Position numbers and translations under genes: made by a program. From Nevskiaceae bacterium (lineage in GTDB: Bacteria; Pseudomonadota; Gammaproteobacteria; Nevskiales; Nevskiaceae): 38,617 nucleotides of DNA. The stretch spans positions 1-38,617 of the forward strand of contig JAKFXK010000067.1 in the NCBI GenBank assembly GCA_021731445.1, written 5' to 3'. The notes below the pieces were generated by a model. It did not search any database. It was given only the letters and a program-made list of their open reading frames with translations, and was not told where the DNA came from. Of the stretch, positions 27,454 through 36,628 are shown in pieces. Position 1 is the stretch's first letter; every line of letters starts with the position of its first letter.

Positions 27454-28394
27454 GGTGTGGCTCCGGGTGCTATTTGCATGTCTGTTGTTGAGCCCGCCTG
27501 TTCGGGAAGCCGTGACGTGATTCCGTCCATGGCGCCGCACCCCGGCCCGGCCATCCCTGGCCGGGCGTTCGGGGTCCCCTCGAAATCGAAGATTTCGTGG
27601 GGTGCCCCGTTCGCCGGGGCGGACTGCGATTCAACGCAGTCCGCCTTCTCCCGGCTCACCCAGCCGACGGCAAAGCCGTTGGCATAACGCAGGTCGATGC
27701 GCTGCACGCTCGCCAGCCGGCTGGCGAGCGCAGGCAGCACGGTGTTCTTGAGGCGCGGCACCTGCGCCACCGGATTGCTGCGGCCAAAGCGCAGGCTGAT
27801 GCCGCGCTGGGTGCTGCCGATCCACTCGCCGCGCGCGTCCTGGCTCAACCCTTTGAGTGCGAAGGGCGTTTCCGACAACCGATCCACGAGCTGGCCGTAC
27901 ATCGCCATCACTTCGCGTTCGCGGCCCGCCGCACCACCGAGCTGCGGCAGCGTACTGGCCAGTGCGATGCTGCCGGGTGCGAACACCACACCTTCGGTGG
28001 AGAGCGCCGCAGTCTCACCCCAACGCGCAAACGGCTCGCGTTCGGTGATGCGCACCGCCAGACGCGTCGGCCACTGGCGATCAACCCGTGCATGGGCGAC
28101 CCAGGGCAGGCGCTCGATGGCAGCGCGGATCTCATCGAGATCGAGCACGAACAAGGTGCCGGCATCGAGCAGCGGCGCGACAGCGGCGCGCACCTCGTCC
28201 GGCTGCACATGACGCAGCGCGCCCGTCACGGCGAGCTCGCGCACGGGGGCATCGAAGTGGTGCAGAGCGACGCGGCCAAGCGCATAAGTGGCCAGCACCG
28301 CCAGCACACTCACCGCGATGCGCAACAGCACCGGCGGCAGGCCATCGCCGATCATCCCGGCTTCATGGCGCAGCGGCATGGCAAGCGTGCTCAC
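27450..28394 (-). CDS. ftsQ: Cell division protein FtsQ with an anomalous C-terminal tail
   Basis: FtsQ (314 aa here) is a single-pass protein that links FtsB/FtsL to the divisome. A short N-terminus precedes a transmembrane helix at about residues 20-42, the POTRA domain (about 50-120) and the beta domain ending QRIDLRYANGFAVGW near 231-245. This is where family members usually stop. The remaining 64 or so residues (251-314) are unlike FtsQ and are encoded by a cluster of palindromes. The GTG start overlaps the ddl stop (GTGA), and the stop overlaps the ftsA ATG, so the reading frame is unbroken. Confidence 0.95.
   Translation of the reverse strand: MSTLAMPLRHEAGMIGDGLPPVLLRIAVSVLAVLATYALGRVALHHFDAPVRELAVTGALRHVQPDEVRAAVAPLLDAGTLFVLDLDEIRAAIERLPWVAHARVDRQWPTRLAVRITEREPFARWGETAALSTEGVVFAPGSIALASTLPQLGGAAGREREVMAMYGQLVDRLSETPFALKGLSQDARGEWIGSTQRGISLRFGRSNPVAQVPRLKNTVLPALASRLASVQRIDLRYANGFAVGWVSREKADCVESQSAPANGAPHEIFDFEGTPNARPGMAGPGCGAMDGITSRLPEQAGSTTDMQIAPGATP
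27545..27645. repeat. Cluster of four hairpins within the ftsQ 3' end
   Basis: Read on the + strand, there is a 9-bp stem GCCCGGCCA at 27545-27566. A nested stem lies at 27571-27608, with CGAAATC around GAA flanked by C4/G4 blocks. A 6-bp stem GCCCCG lies at 27604-27620, and an 11-bp perfect stem GGCGGACTGCG lies at 27618-27645. Together they read as an in-frame insert that encodes the FtsQ tail. This density is unlike ordinary coding DNA. Confidence 0.75.
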
Positions 28395-29332
28395 AGGGTG
28401 GCCTCCATGAGCGACCAGCAGAGGTCCGCGTAACTCATGCCCCGCGCCTTGGCGGCCATCGGCACCAGCGAGTGCGAGGTCATGCCGGGCAATGTGTTGA
28501 GTTCGAGAAGCTGCGGCTTGCCGTCGGCCGCCATCAGGAAATCAACCCTGCCCCAATCCTCGCAACCGGCCAGCGCGAAGGCCTTCAGGCAGAGTTGCTG
28601 GATGCTTTTTTCATGCTCGGCAGTGAGGCCCGCCGGGCAGAGGTAGCGGGTGTTATCGCTCAAGTACTTGGCGTGGTAATCGTAGAACTCGCCATCCGGC
28701 TCGATGCGGATCACAGGCAGCGCGGTACCGCGCAGCACCGGGCAGGTGTACTCGGCGTGCGTTTCGCCGCCGTCGATGAATTGCTCGGCCATCACCGCAC
28801 GGCCCGTATCGCCCAGGGCATTGGTGAAAGCCTGTTCGATCTGCCCCGCCGACTTCACCTTGGTGACCCCGACGCTGCTGCCATCGGCCGCCGGCTTGAT
28901 GATGAAGGGATAGCCAAAGTGTCTGGCGGCGGCTTGAGCATCCGCGACCGACTCCAGCACGCGGAAATCCGGCGTCGGCAAGCCCTCGGCCTTCCAGATG
29001 CGCTTGGTGGCGAGCTTGTCCATTGCAATCGCCGAAGCCGCCACACCGCTGCCGGGGTACGGCAAACCCAGGAGATCGAGAATCGCCTGCACCGTCCCGT
29101 CTTCACCGCCGGTGCCGTGCAGGATGTTGAAGACGCGGTCGTAGCCCTGTTGCTTCAATGCGAACAGCTGCGCAGGCTCGGTGATATCGAGGCCATGGAC
29201 GTCTACCCCCTTTTCGAGCAGGGCCCTGGTCACGCCCGCGCCGCTCCACAGCGACACCTGCCTTTCTGCGGACCATCCACCCATGAGCACGGCGACTTTG
29301 CCGAAGGCTTTCGGATCGGTCACGGCGCTCAT
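28391..29332 (-). CDS. ddl: D-alanine-D-alanine ligase
   Basis: This ATP-grasp ligase makes D-Ala-D-Ala for the muramyl pentapeptide. The 313-residue protein from ATG 29330-29332 starts FGKVAVLMGGWSAERQVSL, and contains the ATP-grasp core and the metal-binding run WGRVDFLMAADGKPQLLELNTLPGMT, all as expected for DdlB. GGAGGG (29338-29343) is 5 nt upstream and decides the start. The reading frame is open back to 29509 only because it crosses a repeat, and that part is not coding. The stop overlaps the ftsQ GTG. Confidence 0.97.
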   Translation of the reverse strand: MSAVTDPKAFGKVAVLMGGWSAERQVSLWSGAGVTRALLEKGVDVHGLDITEPAQLFALKQQGYDRVFNILHGTGGEDGTVQAILDLLGLPYPGSGVAASAIAMDKLATKRIWKAEGLPTPDFRVLESVADAQAAARHFGYPFIIKPAADGSSVGVTKVKSAGQIEQAFTNALGDTGRAVMAEQFIDGGETHAEYTCPVLRGTALPVIRIEPDGEFYDYHAKYLSDNTRYLCPAGLTAEHEKSIQQLCLKAFALAGCEDWGRVDFLMAADGKPQLLELNTLPGMTSHSLVPMAAKARGMSYADLCWSLMEATL

Positions 29333-29337
29333 GCGCG

Positions 29338-29343
29338 CCCTCC
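29338..29343 (-). promoter_or_regulatory. ddl: Ribosome-binding site deciding the ddl start
   Basis: GGAGGG on the - strand lies 5 nt before ATG 29330-29332. It lies within the 18 nt left between the palindromic element and the gene, which shows that the element inserted upstream of the working start signal. Confidence 0.8.
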
Positions 29344-29350
29344 ACAAACC

Positions 29351-29474
29351 GTCATACCGGCGAAGGCCGGTATCCAGTACCGCGACCCAGCGCGGCTCTT
29401 CACGACTGGATTCCGGCCTTCGGGCACCCACGAAAATGCAAGCATTTTCGTGGGTGCCCGAAGGCCGGAATGAC
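29351..29474. repeat. 124-bp palindromic element between murB and ddl
   Basis: The element has inverted termini, GTCATACCGG and CCGGAATGAC. It contains three hairpins. The first is an 8-bp stem ATACCGGC with a GAAG loop (29354-29373). The second is a small CCGCG/CGCGG hairpin (29380-29395). The third is a 30-bp perfect inverted repeat with an AA loop (29410-29471). It lies 12 nt after the murB stop and 18 nt before the ddl start. The GTCATxCC...GGxATGAC ends match a repeat type widely scattered in proteobacterial genomes. It interrupts an operon otherwise joined by overlaps. Confidence 0.8.
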
Positions 29475-29486
29475 GATGACGTGAGT

Positions 29487-30371
29487 TCATGCTGCCTCCC
29501 CCACCACACGCACTTCGAGATGCAGCGGAACGCCGGTCTGTGCCAGCACCGTGGCTTGCAGATGCGCGATCAACTGCTCGACATCCGTGGCGCGCGCGCC
29601 GTCTTCGGTGAGCACGAAGTTGGCGTGCTGCACCGACACGCTTGCACTGCCAATGCGATAGCCCTTCAGGCCGCAGGACTCGATCAGCCGCGCCGCGTGA
29701 TCTCCAGGTGGATTGCGAAAGGTGCTGCCCGCGCTTGGCTTGCCGACTGGTTGCGTGGCCTTGCGCCTGGCGAGCGATTCGCGGGTGTAATGTTCGTGGC
29801 TGCCATCGGCATCGGGCCTGACATTGAAGCGTGCGGCGATGAAGCCGATCACGCGCTGTGGGGCTTCGACCTGCCGATAGGCAAAGCGGAAGTCGCCGGC
29901 AGGCAGCCATTCGGTGCCGCCATCGCGACGGATGATTTCCGCCTCGGTAACCGCAGGCCAGGTCTCGCCACCCCAGGCGCCGGCGTTCATCGCCAGCGCG
30001 CCGCCGACCGTGCCGGGGATGCCGGCCATGAAGCCCAGGCCCGCGAGCTTTTCATCCTTCGCAAACTTGGCGAGACGGGCGCAGTGGGCGCCTGCTTCGA
30101 CAAAAATGATTTGCTCACTGTCGCGGCGCAGCACATCGAGCGCGCCATGCAGATGGATGACCGTCCCCGCAAAGCCACCATCGCGCACCAAGAGATTGCT
30201 GCCCAGCCCCAGCCACAGCAGCGGCTCGTCGGCAGGCAATTCACGCACAAAAGTGATGAGATCTTCGCGGTCAGCAGGCTCGAAGAAGGTGCGGGCCGGG
30301 CCGCCGACGCGCCAGCTCGTATGGCGCGACAGCAGCTCGTTGTGTTTGATCAGGCCACGCACGGTGTTCAT
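29487..30371 (-). CDS. murB: UDP-N-acetylmuramate dehydrogenase (UDP-N-acetylenolpyruvoylglucosamine reductase)
   Basis: This FAD enzyme reduces enolpyruvyl-UDP-GlcNAc to UDP-MurNAc with NADPH. The 294-residue protein has [22 protein letters not shown] and [19 protein letters not shown] in the FAD domain. The AGSTFRNP segment carries the catalytic serine, and LEVRVVG near the end carries the glutamate. The length suits the shorter (type II-like) MurB. The ATG overlaps the murC stop (ATGA). A 124-bp element follows it. Confidence 0.96.
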   Translation of the reverse strand: MNTVRGLIKHNELLSRHTSWRVGGPARTFFEPADREDLITFVRELPADEPLLWLGLGSNLLVRDGGFAGTVIHLHGALDVLRRDSEQIIFVEAGAHCARLAKFAKDEKLAGLGFMAGIPGTVGGALAMNAGAWGGETWPAVTEAEIIRRDGGTEWLPAGDFRFAYRQVEAPQRVIGFIAARFNVRPDADGSHEHYTRESLARRKATQPVGKPSAGSTFRNPPGDHAARLIESCGLKGYRIGSASVSVQHANFVLTEDGARATDVEQLIAHLQATVLAQTGVPLHLEVRVVGEAA

Positions 30372-31780
30372 GAATGCGCCCCGTATTGCTGTACCAGCAG
30401 GCCCGGCGCATTGCCGACATCACCCGCACCGACGGTGAGCAGCACATCGCCATCGCGCACCACGCCGGACAATGCTTGAGGCAGCTCGCTCACGGCTTTC
30501 AAGACCACCGGCTCGACCTTGCCGCGTGCGCGGATGCCGCGTGCGAGTGCCTTGCTGTCATAGCCCGGAATCGGCGCTTCACCGGCGGGATAGACATCAA
30601 ACAGCAGCAGGGCATCGACGCTGGAGAGCACCTCGCCGAAGGCATCGAACAGATCGCGCGTGCGGCTGTAGCGATGCGGCTGGAATGCCACCACCAGACG
30701 CTTGCCGGGATGCGCACTGCGCACGGCCTCGAAAGTCGCCGCCAGCTCGCGCGGGTGGTGGCCGTAGTCGTCGATCAGCGTCACCTTCGCACCGTCGATC
30801 GCCAGCACCCCATGCGGCTCGCAGCGGCGACCGACGCCGGCGAATTTCGACAGCGCCCGGTTCATCGCCGCCGCCGGCACGCCCAACTCCCAGCCGATGG
30901 CGAGGGCTGCCAGTGCATTCAGCACGTTGTGGCGGCCCGGCAGATTGAGATGGAACTCGCGAGGAATACCGTCGTTGAAGCTGGCGGTGAAATGAGATCC
31001 GCTGCCTTCCGGCCGCACGTCGGTAGCGCGGATGTCGGCGTCTTCGTTAAAGCCGTAGGTGACCACCGGCCGGCCAATGGTCGGCAGCAGCTCGCGGACG
31101 ACCGGATCGTCCACGCACAGCACCGCAAGGCCATAGAACGGCAGGCGGTTGAGAAACTCGACAAAAGTGGCTTTCAGGCGTCCGAAGTCGCCACCATAGG
31201 TTTCAAGATGATCGGCGTCGATGTTGGTGACGGCGGCGATCATCGGCGAAAGATGCAGAAAGCTGGCGTCGCTCTCGTCGGCCTCGGCGACCAGGTACTG
31301 ACCCGCACCGAGCTTGGCGTTGGCATCAGCCCCTTTCACCTTGCCACCGACAACGAAGGTGGGATCCAGCCCGCCCTCGGCCAGCACGCTGGCGACCAGG
31401 CTGGTGGTGGTGGTCTTGCCATGCGTGCCGGCGATGGCGATGCCGTAGCGGAAACGCATCAGCTCCGCCAGCATCTCGGCGCGGCGCACCACCGGGATGC
31501 GGTGCTTGGCCGCGTATTCGAGTTCGGGATTGCCGGCCTTCACCGCCGTCGAAACCACGATCACGTCGGCACCCACGGCGTTGTCGGCGGCGTGGCCGAA
31601 GAACACCTTCGCACCCATGCCTTGCAAGCGTTGCGTAGCAGGCGATGCCTTCAGGTCTGTACCGCTCACGGCATAGCCGAGATTGAGCAGCACCTCCGCG
31701 ATGCCGGACATGCCGGAGCCGCCGATGCCGAGGAAATGCACCTGCTTCACACGCCGCATGGGGGATTTTGCGAGGCTCAT
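30368..31780 (-). CDS. murC: UDP-N-acetylmuramate-L-alanine ligase
   Basis: MurC adds L-Ala to UDP-MurNAc. The 470-residue protein has the N-terminal Rossmann motif [19 protein letters not shown] (15-33), the ATP loop GTHGKTTTT (118-126), the central [11 protein letters not shown] motif and a C-terminal domain ending in the TVGAGDVG segment. The start ATG lies in the murG stop (ATGA), and its own stop overlaps murB. Size and motifs are normal. Confidence 0.97.
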   Translation of the reverse strand: MSLAKSPMRRVKQVHFLGIGGSGMSGIAEVLLNLGYAVSGTDLKASPATQRLQGMGAKVFFGHAADNAVGADVIVVSTAVKAGNPELEYAAKHRIPVVRRAEMLAELMRFRYGIAIAGTHGKTTTTSLVASVLAEGGLDPTFVVGGKVKGADANAKLGAGQYLVAEADESDASFLHLSPMIAAVTNIDADHLETYGGDFGRLKATFVEFLNRLPFYGLAVLCVDDPVVRELLPTIGRPVVTYGFNEDADIRATDVRPEGSGSHFTASFNDGIPREFHLNLPGRHNVLNALAALAIGWELGVPAAAMNRALSKFAGVGRRCEPHGVLAIDGAKVTLIDDYGHHPRELAATFEAVRSAHPGKRLVVAFQPHRYSRTRDLFDAFGEVLSSVDALLLFDVYPAGEAPIPGYDSKALARGIRARGKVEPVVLKAVSELPQALSGVVRDGDVLLTVGAGDVGNAPGLLVQQYGAHS

Positions 31781-32838
31781 GCGGCGGCTCCCAGCAGTGC
31801 CGCAACGATGTCGTCGGTCGAGTGCGTCCAGGCCTTGGCGCGCGCGGCATCGCTCATGCGGATCAGCGCAGCGCGATCAGCCAGTAAAGTTTGCAGCTCC
31901 TGCGCGAGCCGCTGCGGCGTCAGCTCGCGCTCCTGAATCAGCAGCGCGGCACCGGCATCGGCGAGGTAGCGCGCATTGGCGGTCTGGTGGTCATCCACCG
32001 CAAACGGGAACGGCACCAAGAGGCTGGCGCAGCCCGCAGCGGAGAGTTCGGCAATGGTCGAAGCACCACTGCGGCAGATGACGAGATCGGCAACGGCATA
32101 GGCCGTGGGCATGTCGGTGATGAAGGCCTCGACACTCGCCTGCACATCAGCTGCCTCTGCATACGCCGCCTGTGCAACCGCGAGCGTGCGGCCCGCCTGA
32201 TGGCGCACTTCGGGGCGCAGCGCAGCAGACATCAGGGCGAGAGCTTGAGGCACAATCTGGTTGAGGACTTTCGCACCCTGCGAGCCGCCGACGACCAGCA
32301 CTCTGGCAGTGCCTTCGTGCGCCAATCGCACGGCAGGCGCTGGCAGCTCGGCAAAGCCTGCGCGCACCGGATTGCCGACAGTCTGTGCCTTGCCTTTGAA
32401 GGTGTTGGGAAAAGCTTGCAGCACTGAGGTGGCAATACGCGCGAGCAGGCGGTTGGTAAGCCCTGCAGCGGCGTTCTGTTCGTGGATGACCAAGGGCTTG
32501 CGGCTGAGCCATGCGGCGAGACCACCGGGACCGGCGGCAAAGCCGCCCATGCCGAGCACCACTTGCGGCTGTACTTTGCGCAGCACGGCAAAGGCATCGC
32601 GCAGCGCGCGTGCGAGCAGTAAGGGTGCTGCGAACAGCTTGATCGCGCCTTTACCGCGCAAGCCCGTGATGCGCACGAACTCGATGGAAAACCCGGCTTC
32701 AGGGACACGCCTCGACTCGAAGCTGTCAGGGGTGCCCATCCAGGTCACCGCATGGCCCAGCTCGCGCAGCCGTGCAGCAACGGCAAGTGCGGGGAACACG
32801 TGGCCTCCGGTTCCTCCAGCCATGATGAGGACGTTCAT
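31777..32838 (-). CDS. murG: UDP-GlcNAc:undecaprenyl-pyrophosphoryl-MurNAc-pentapeptide transferase
   Basis: MurG adds GlcNAc to lipid I to make lipid II on the inner face of the membrane. The 353-residue GT28 protein starts [18 protein letters not shown]. The second domain contains [15 protein letters not shown] and the donor-site [19 protein letters not shown] 32836-32838 overlaps the ftsW stop (ATGA); the 15 codons upstream in the same frame are an artefact. Genes around it form a fully coupled string. Confidence 0.97.
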   Translation of the reverse strand: MNVLIMAGGTGGHVFPALAVAARLRELGHAVTWMGTPDSFESRRVPEAGFSIEFVRITGLRGKGAIKLFAAPLLLARALRDAFAVLRKVQPQVVLGMGGFAAGPGGLAAWLSRKPLVIHEQNAAAGLTNRLLARIATSVLQAFPNTFKGKAQTVGNPVRAGFAELPAPAVRLAHEGTARVLVVGGSQGAKVLNQIVPQALALMSAALRPEVRHQAGRTLAVAQAAYAEAADVQASVEAFITDMPTAYAVADLVICRSGASTIAELSAAGCASLLVPFPFAVDDHQTANARYLADAGAALLIQERELTPQRLAQELQTLLADRAALIRMSDAARAKAWTHSTDDIVAALLGAAA

Positions 32839-34100
32839 GCCGTCTCTCCGCGCGCGAATCGCGCAGCGACGGCGGCGCGCCATGGCGCAAGCCAGTCGGC
32901 AAGACTCCAGGACGCTTGCTGGGTCTGCACGGCACGACCGGAGATCGTGCGGTTGCGCGGCTTCGGCAGCAAGGCGAGTGCCGCGCGGTTTTCGTAATCG
33001 ACCCTCAGCATCAGTCCGATCATCAGGCTGACCGTGACCAGTGAGGAGCCGCCGTAGGAAATCAGCGGCAAGGTCAGGCCCTTGGTGGGCAAGGCACCCA
33101 TGTTGACGGCCATGTTGATGAGCGCCTGCAGGCCCATCCAGCCTGCCAGGCCATAGCAGAGATAGCCGGCGAAGCGGCGGTCGAGCTGCTCGGCCACCTG
33201 GCCGATCTTGAAGCCACGCCAGACCACCACGCCGAACAGGATGATCAGCAGGATCACGCCACCCAGACCAAACTCTTCGGCGAGGATGGCGAAGATGAAA
33301 TCAGTGTGCATCTCCGGCAGGTACATGAGCTTTTGCACGCTGTTGCCGAGGCCCACGCCGGTCCACTCGCCACGGCCGACGGCGATCAGCGACTGGGTGA
33401 GCTGGAAGCCCGAGCCGAGCGCATCCTCCCAGGGGTTCATGAAGGCGGTGACGCGCTTCATGCGGTAGGCCATCGTCATCACCAGCACCGTGATGCTGCC
33501 TGCGGCGAGTGCAGCCAGCAGCAGCAGCCAGATGAGCCTTGCGCCACCGAGGAACAGCATCAGGAAAGTGACGGCGAGCAGGATCACCGTCGCGCCCAGA
33601 TCCGGTTCGATCAGGAAGAAGAACAGCAGCGGTGCGAGGAAGATCATGGGATTGATGAAGCCCATGAAGGTGGTCTGGATCTGCGCCTGCCGTTTGACGA
33701 TGTGGCCCGCCAGCCAGACGATGAAGGCCAGACGGGCAGGCTCGCTGGCTTGCAGGCGGAACAGGCCCGGCAGGTCAAGCCAGCGACGCGCGCCATTGAC
33801 AGTCACACCTGTCACGGCCACGGCCGCGAGCAGCAGGATGGCAAGGCCGAGCAGCCACCAGCGACCCTTCTGCCACCACAGCGTCGGCACGCAGAACATT
33901 GCGCTGCACGCCGCCAGCCCCAGGGCGATGAAGATGAGCTGGCGCCAGAAGAAGAACATCGAGCTGCCACCCAGCTTCTCGCCGACGGCGACACTCGCAG
34001 AGGCGACCATCACCAGTCCCCAGGACAGCAGTGCGGCGAGCGCCAGACAGAAGGGCGCATCGAGACCGTACTTTGGGTTGGGGAGGGCGAAGTCGCTCAT
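32835..34100 (-). CDS. ftsW: Peptidoglycan polymerase / division protein FtsW
   Basis: FtsW is the SEDS-family glycosyltransferase that polymerises lipid II at the septum with FtsI. From ATG 34098-34100 the protein has about 421 residues and about ten transmembrane helices. Its signatures include FFWRQLIFI, ALGSGFQLTQSLIAVGRGEWTGVGLGNSVQK and, near the end, LPLISYGGSSLVTVSLMIG. AGGAGA is upstream of the ATG. In-frame codons upstream lack another start until well inside murD. A 31-codon ORF overlapping both neighbours precedes it. Confidence 0.95.
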   Translation of the reverse strand: MSDFALPNPKYGLDAPFCLALAALLSWGLVMVASASVAVGEKLGGSSMFFFWRQLIFIALGLAACSAMFCVPTLWWQKGRWWLLGLAILLLAAVAVTGVTVNGARRWLDLPGLFRLQASEPARLAFIVWLAGHIVKRQAQIQTTFMGFINPMIFLAPLLFFFLIEPDLGATVILLAVTFLMLFLGGARLIWLLLLAALAAGSITVLVMTMAYRMKRVTAFMNPWEDALGSGFQLTQSLIAVGRGEWTGVGLGNSVQKLMYLPEMHTDFIFAILAEEFGLGGVILLIILFGVVVWRGFKIGQVAEQLDRRFAGYLCYGLAGWMGLQALINMAVNMGALPTKGLTLPLISYGGSSLVTVSLMIGLMLRVDYENRAALALLPKPRNRTISGRAVQTQQASWSLADWLAPWRAAVAARFARGETA

Positions 34101-34192
34101 CCGCCCGCTCTCCTGCCGTGTGTCGGCATCGAGTGTTGCAATGCGAGCGGGCTGGTCGCATTCGCAGCTGCTGTCGCGGCAGGTCTGCTCAT
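34097..34192 (-). CDS. 31-codon bridging ORF between murD and ftsW
   Basis: The ATG (34190-34192) overlaps the murD stop (ATGA) and the TGA (34097-34099) overlaps the ftsW ATG (ATGA). The 31-residue product is rich in Ala, Thr and Arg and has no hydrophobic helix. It may be a translational bridge, an upstream peptide, or the detached N-terminal tail of FtsW after a frameshift. No function is claimed. Confidence 0.4.
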   Translation of the reverse strand: MSRPAATAAANATSPLALQHSMPTHGRRAGG

Positions 34193-35538
34193 GCGCCCAT
34201 TCCCTCCATCGCGCGCACCGCCGCCTCGAACTGCTCACCGCGATCCACGTAACTCTTGAACTGGTCGAAGCTCGCACAGGCCGGCGAGAGCAGCACCGAG
34301 GTGCCGGGCAGTGTCAGCGTGCGGGCGCGATCCAGTGCAGCCTGCATCGTGGCCTCGCGGTAGACCGGCACGCTGCCGAAGATGGCGGCTTCGATCTGCG
34401 GTGCGTCTTCGCCGAACAGCACTGCCGCCGAACCCTTCTGTGCGAGGGCCTGGGCGAGCGGCGCAAAATCCTGGCCCTTGCCCTGGCCGCCGCCGAGCCA
34501 GACCACGGGCGAGGGCAGGCCGCGGATGGCGGCAAGCGTGGAGCCAACGTTGGTGCCCTTGCTGTCGTTGTAGTAGCTGGCACCGGCGATTATCGAGACC
34601 AGGGCACAACGATGCGGCAGGCCGCGAAACTCCTGGAGAGCGCGCAGGGCCGTGGCACGCGGCAGGTCGGCGGCTTCGATCAGCGCCAGCGCAGCGAGCG
34701 CATTGGCGGCGTTGTGCAGGCCGGCGATCTTCAGCTGGTTGATCGGCAGCAGGCGGTCGCGGGCATTGGCGAGCGCCACTTCGCCGCGCTGCTCGGCGAG
34801 ACCGAACTCGCCGGGTGCGCGCGGTGCATCCAGCCCGAAACTCAAGCGGCGGCGAGCCTGGTCGCTACCGCGCCGGGTGGCGGCATCGTCACGGTTGATG
34901 ACCGCCACCTCGCAGCCGTTGAAGATGCGCGCCTTGGCGGCGGCATAGGCCTCCATCGTGCCGTGGCGGTCGAGATGGTCCTCCGAGATATTCAGCACCA
35001 CTGCCGCCTTGCAGCGCAGCGTGTGGGTGGTGTCGAGCTGGAAGCTGGAGAGCTCCAGCACGTAGAGCCTCGGCTCCTCTGGCAAGAGATCGAGCGCGGG
35101 CGCGCCCAGGTTGCCGCCCACGGCCACCTTGATGCCGGCCGCCCTCGCCATTTCGCCGACGAGCGTGGTGACGGTGGACTTGCCATTGCTGCCGGTGATG
35201 CCGATCACGGGCGCCTTGGCGGCGCGGGCGAACAGCTCGATGTCGCCGATGATCGGCAGCCCGGCAACGCGCAATTGTTCGATGAAGGGATCGCGCAGAT
35301 CGACGCCGGGGGAGACCACTGCCTCGACGAACTGGCCCAGCGGTGTTGGCGCATCGAAGCCGCCGAGCCGGAACTCGGCGTTCTGGAACAGTGCCTTCAG
35401 GCCATCGACGCCGGAAGGTGCGGGGCGCGAATCGGTGACGACCACCTGTGCGCCTTCGCGCGCGAGGTAGCGCAGCGCCGAGGCCCCGGAAATCCCCAGC
35501 CCCACCACCAGCACGCGCTTGCCCGTGTACTTGCCCAT
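34189..35538 (-). CDS. murD: UDP-N-acetylmuramoyl-L-alanine-D-glutamate ligase
   Basis: MurD adds D-Glu to UDP-MurNAc-L-Ala. The 449-residue protein starts GKRVLVVGLGISGASALRYL. The ATP loop is GSNGKST (116-122), the central domain carries EDHLDRHG, and the C-terminal domain has NDSKGTN and the late SPACASFDQFKSYVDRGEQF motif. The start follows the mraY stop by 4 nt. All key regions look intact. Confidence 0.97.
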   Translation of the reverse strand: MGKYTGKRVLVVGLGISGASALRYLAREGAQVVVTDSRPAPSGVDGLKALFQNAEFRLGGFDAPTPLGQFVEAVVSPGVDLRDPFIEQLRVAGLPIIGDIELFARAAKAPVIGITGSNGKSTVTTLVGEMARAAGIKVAVGGNLGAPALDLLPEEPRLYVLELSSFQLDTTHTLRCKAAVVLNISEDHLDRHGTMEAYAAAKARIFNGCEVAVINRDDAATRRGSDQARRRLSFGLDAPRAPGEFGLAEQRGEVALANARDRLLPINQLKIAGLHNAANALAALALIEAADLPRATALRALQEFRGLPHRCALVSIIAGASYYNDSKGTNVGSTLAAIRGLPSPVVWLGGGQGKGQDFAPLAQALAQKGSAAVLFGEDAPQIEAAIFGSVPVYREATMQAALDRARTLTLPGTSVLLSPACASFDQFKSYVDRGEQFEAAVRAMEGMGA

Positions 35539-35542
35539 GGCC

Positions 35543-36628
35543 TCACCTCACCTTCAGGGTGGAGAGCCCGATCAGCACGAGGATGAGCGTGATGATCCAG
35601 AACCGGACGATGATCTTGGGCTCCGGCCAGCCCTTGAGTTCGTAGTGGTGGTGCAGCGGCGCCATGCGGAAGATGCGCTTGCCGCCGGAGTACTTGAAGT
35701 AGCCCACCTGCAGCGCCACCGACACCGTCTCGGCAACAAACACGCCGCCCATGATGGCGAGCACGATCTCCTGCCGGACCAGTACCGCGACCACACCCAG
35801 CGCCGCACCGAGCGCGAGCGCGCCGACATCGCCCATGAACACCTGCGCGGGATAGGCGTTGAACCAGAGAAAACCGAGGCCCGCACCGGCGATGGCGGTA
35901 CAGAAGATCGCCAGCTCGCCGACGCCTGCGATGTACGGGATGCCGAGGTATTCGGCAATTTTGACGTTGCCGGTTGAATAGGCGAACACGGCGAGTGCGG
36001 AGGCCACCAGCACGGTCGGCATGATGGCAAGGCCATCCAGGCCATCGGTGAGGTTCACCGCATTGCTGCTGCCGACGATGACCAGGTAGGTCCAGAGCAC
36101 GAAGAACCAGCCGAGCGGCAGCGACACGTTCTTCAGAAACGGCACGATGAGTGCCGTCTCGACCGGCGTCTTGGCGGTGAGAAAGATCACCACACTGACC
36201 GAGAGGCCCACCAGCGAGAGCCAGAAATACTTCTTGCGCGCCGGCAGGCCTTTTGGATTCTTGTGCTTGATCTTGATGTAGTCGTCGGCAAAGCCGACCG
36301 CACCAAATGCAAGCGTGACGACAAGTGCGTACCACACGAACTTGCTGGCGAGATTGCCCCACAGCAGGGTGGACACGGCGATGGCGGCGAGGATGAGCAG
36401 GCCGCCCATGGTCGGCGTGCCGGTCTTCTTCAGGTGCGAAGCGGGACCGTCGTCGCGGATCGGCTGGCCAAACTTGAAGCGGTACAGCCGCTCGATCAGC
36501 ATCGGGCCGAACACGAAGCTGAAGATCAGTGCCGTCAGGATGCCCAGCACCGCGCGCACGGTAAGGTAGCTGAACAGCCGCAGCCAGCTGTAGTCGGCCT
36601 GCAGCCATTGCGCGAGGTGGTAGAGCAT
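35543..36628 (-). CDS. mraY: Phospho-MurNAc-pentapeptide translocase
   Basis: MraY transfers phospho-MurNAc-pentapeptide to undecaprenyl phosphate, making lipid I. The 361-residue polytopic protein has ten hydrophobic helices. The catalytic aspartates are D115 and D116 in FADDYIK, and a third lies in [10 protein letters not shown] (about 191-200). PMGG-like TPTMGGLLI (71-79) and the late [10 protein letters not shown] are family hallmarks. The ATG shares one base with the murF stop (TAATG). Confidence 0.97.
   Translation of the reverse strand: MLYHLAQWLQADYSWLRLFSYLTVRAVLGILTALIFSFVFGPMLIERLYRFKFGQPIRDDGPASHLKKTGTPTMGGLLILAAIAVSTLLWGNLASKFVWYALVVTLAFGAVGFADDYIKIKHKNPKGLPARKKYFWLSLVGLSVSVVIFLTAKTPVETALIVPFLKNVSLPLGWFFVLWTYLVIVGSSNAVNLTDGLDGLAIMPTVLVASALAVFAYSTGNVKIAEYLGIPYIAGVGELAIFCTAIAGAGLGFLWFNAYPAQVFMGDVGALALGAALGVVAVLVRQEIVLAIMGGVFVAETVSVALQVGYFKYSGGKRIFRMAPLHHHYELKGWPEPKIIVRFWIITLILVLIGLSTLKVR

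Noticed and set aside
29333-29509. N-terminal extension of ddl in frame through the murB-ddl spacer
   Set aside because: It is a translation of the palindromic repeat, and the clear GGAGGG site and family N-terminus place the start at 29332.
30374-31936. 520-codon + strand open frame opposite murC
   Set aside because: Antisense shadow of murC, with His/Gln/Arg-rich composition and no recognisable domain.
33490-35586. Long + strand open frame opposite ftsW and murD
   Set aside because: High GC codon usage creates open antisense frames. The product has no motifs and the - strand genes are conserved.
35397-36608. 403-codon - strand frame overlapping mraY
   Set aside because: Another frame of mraY DNA; the mraY product has all catalytic residues.
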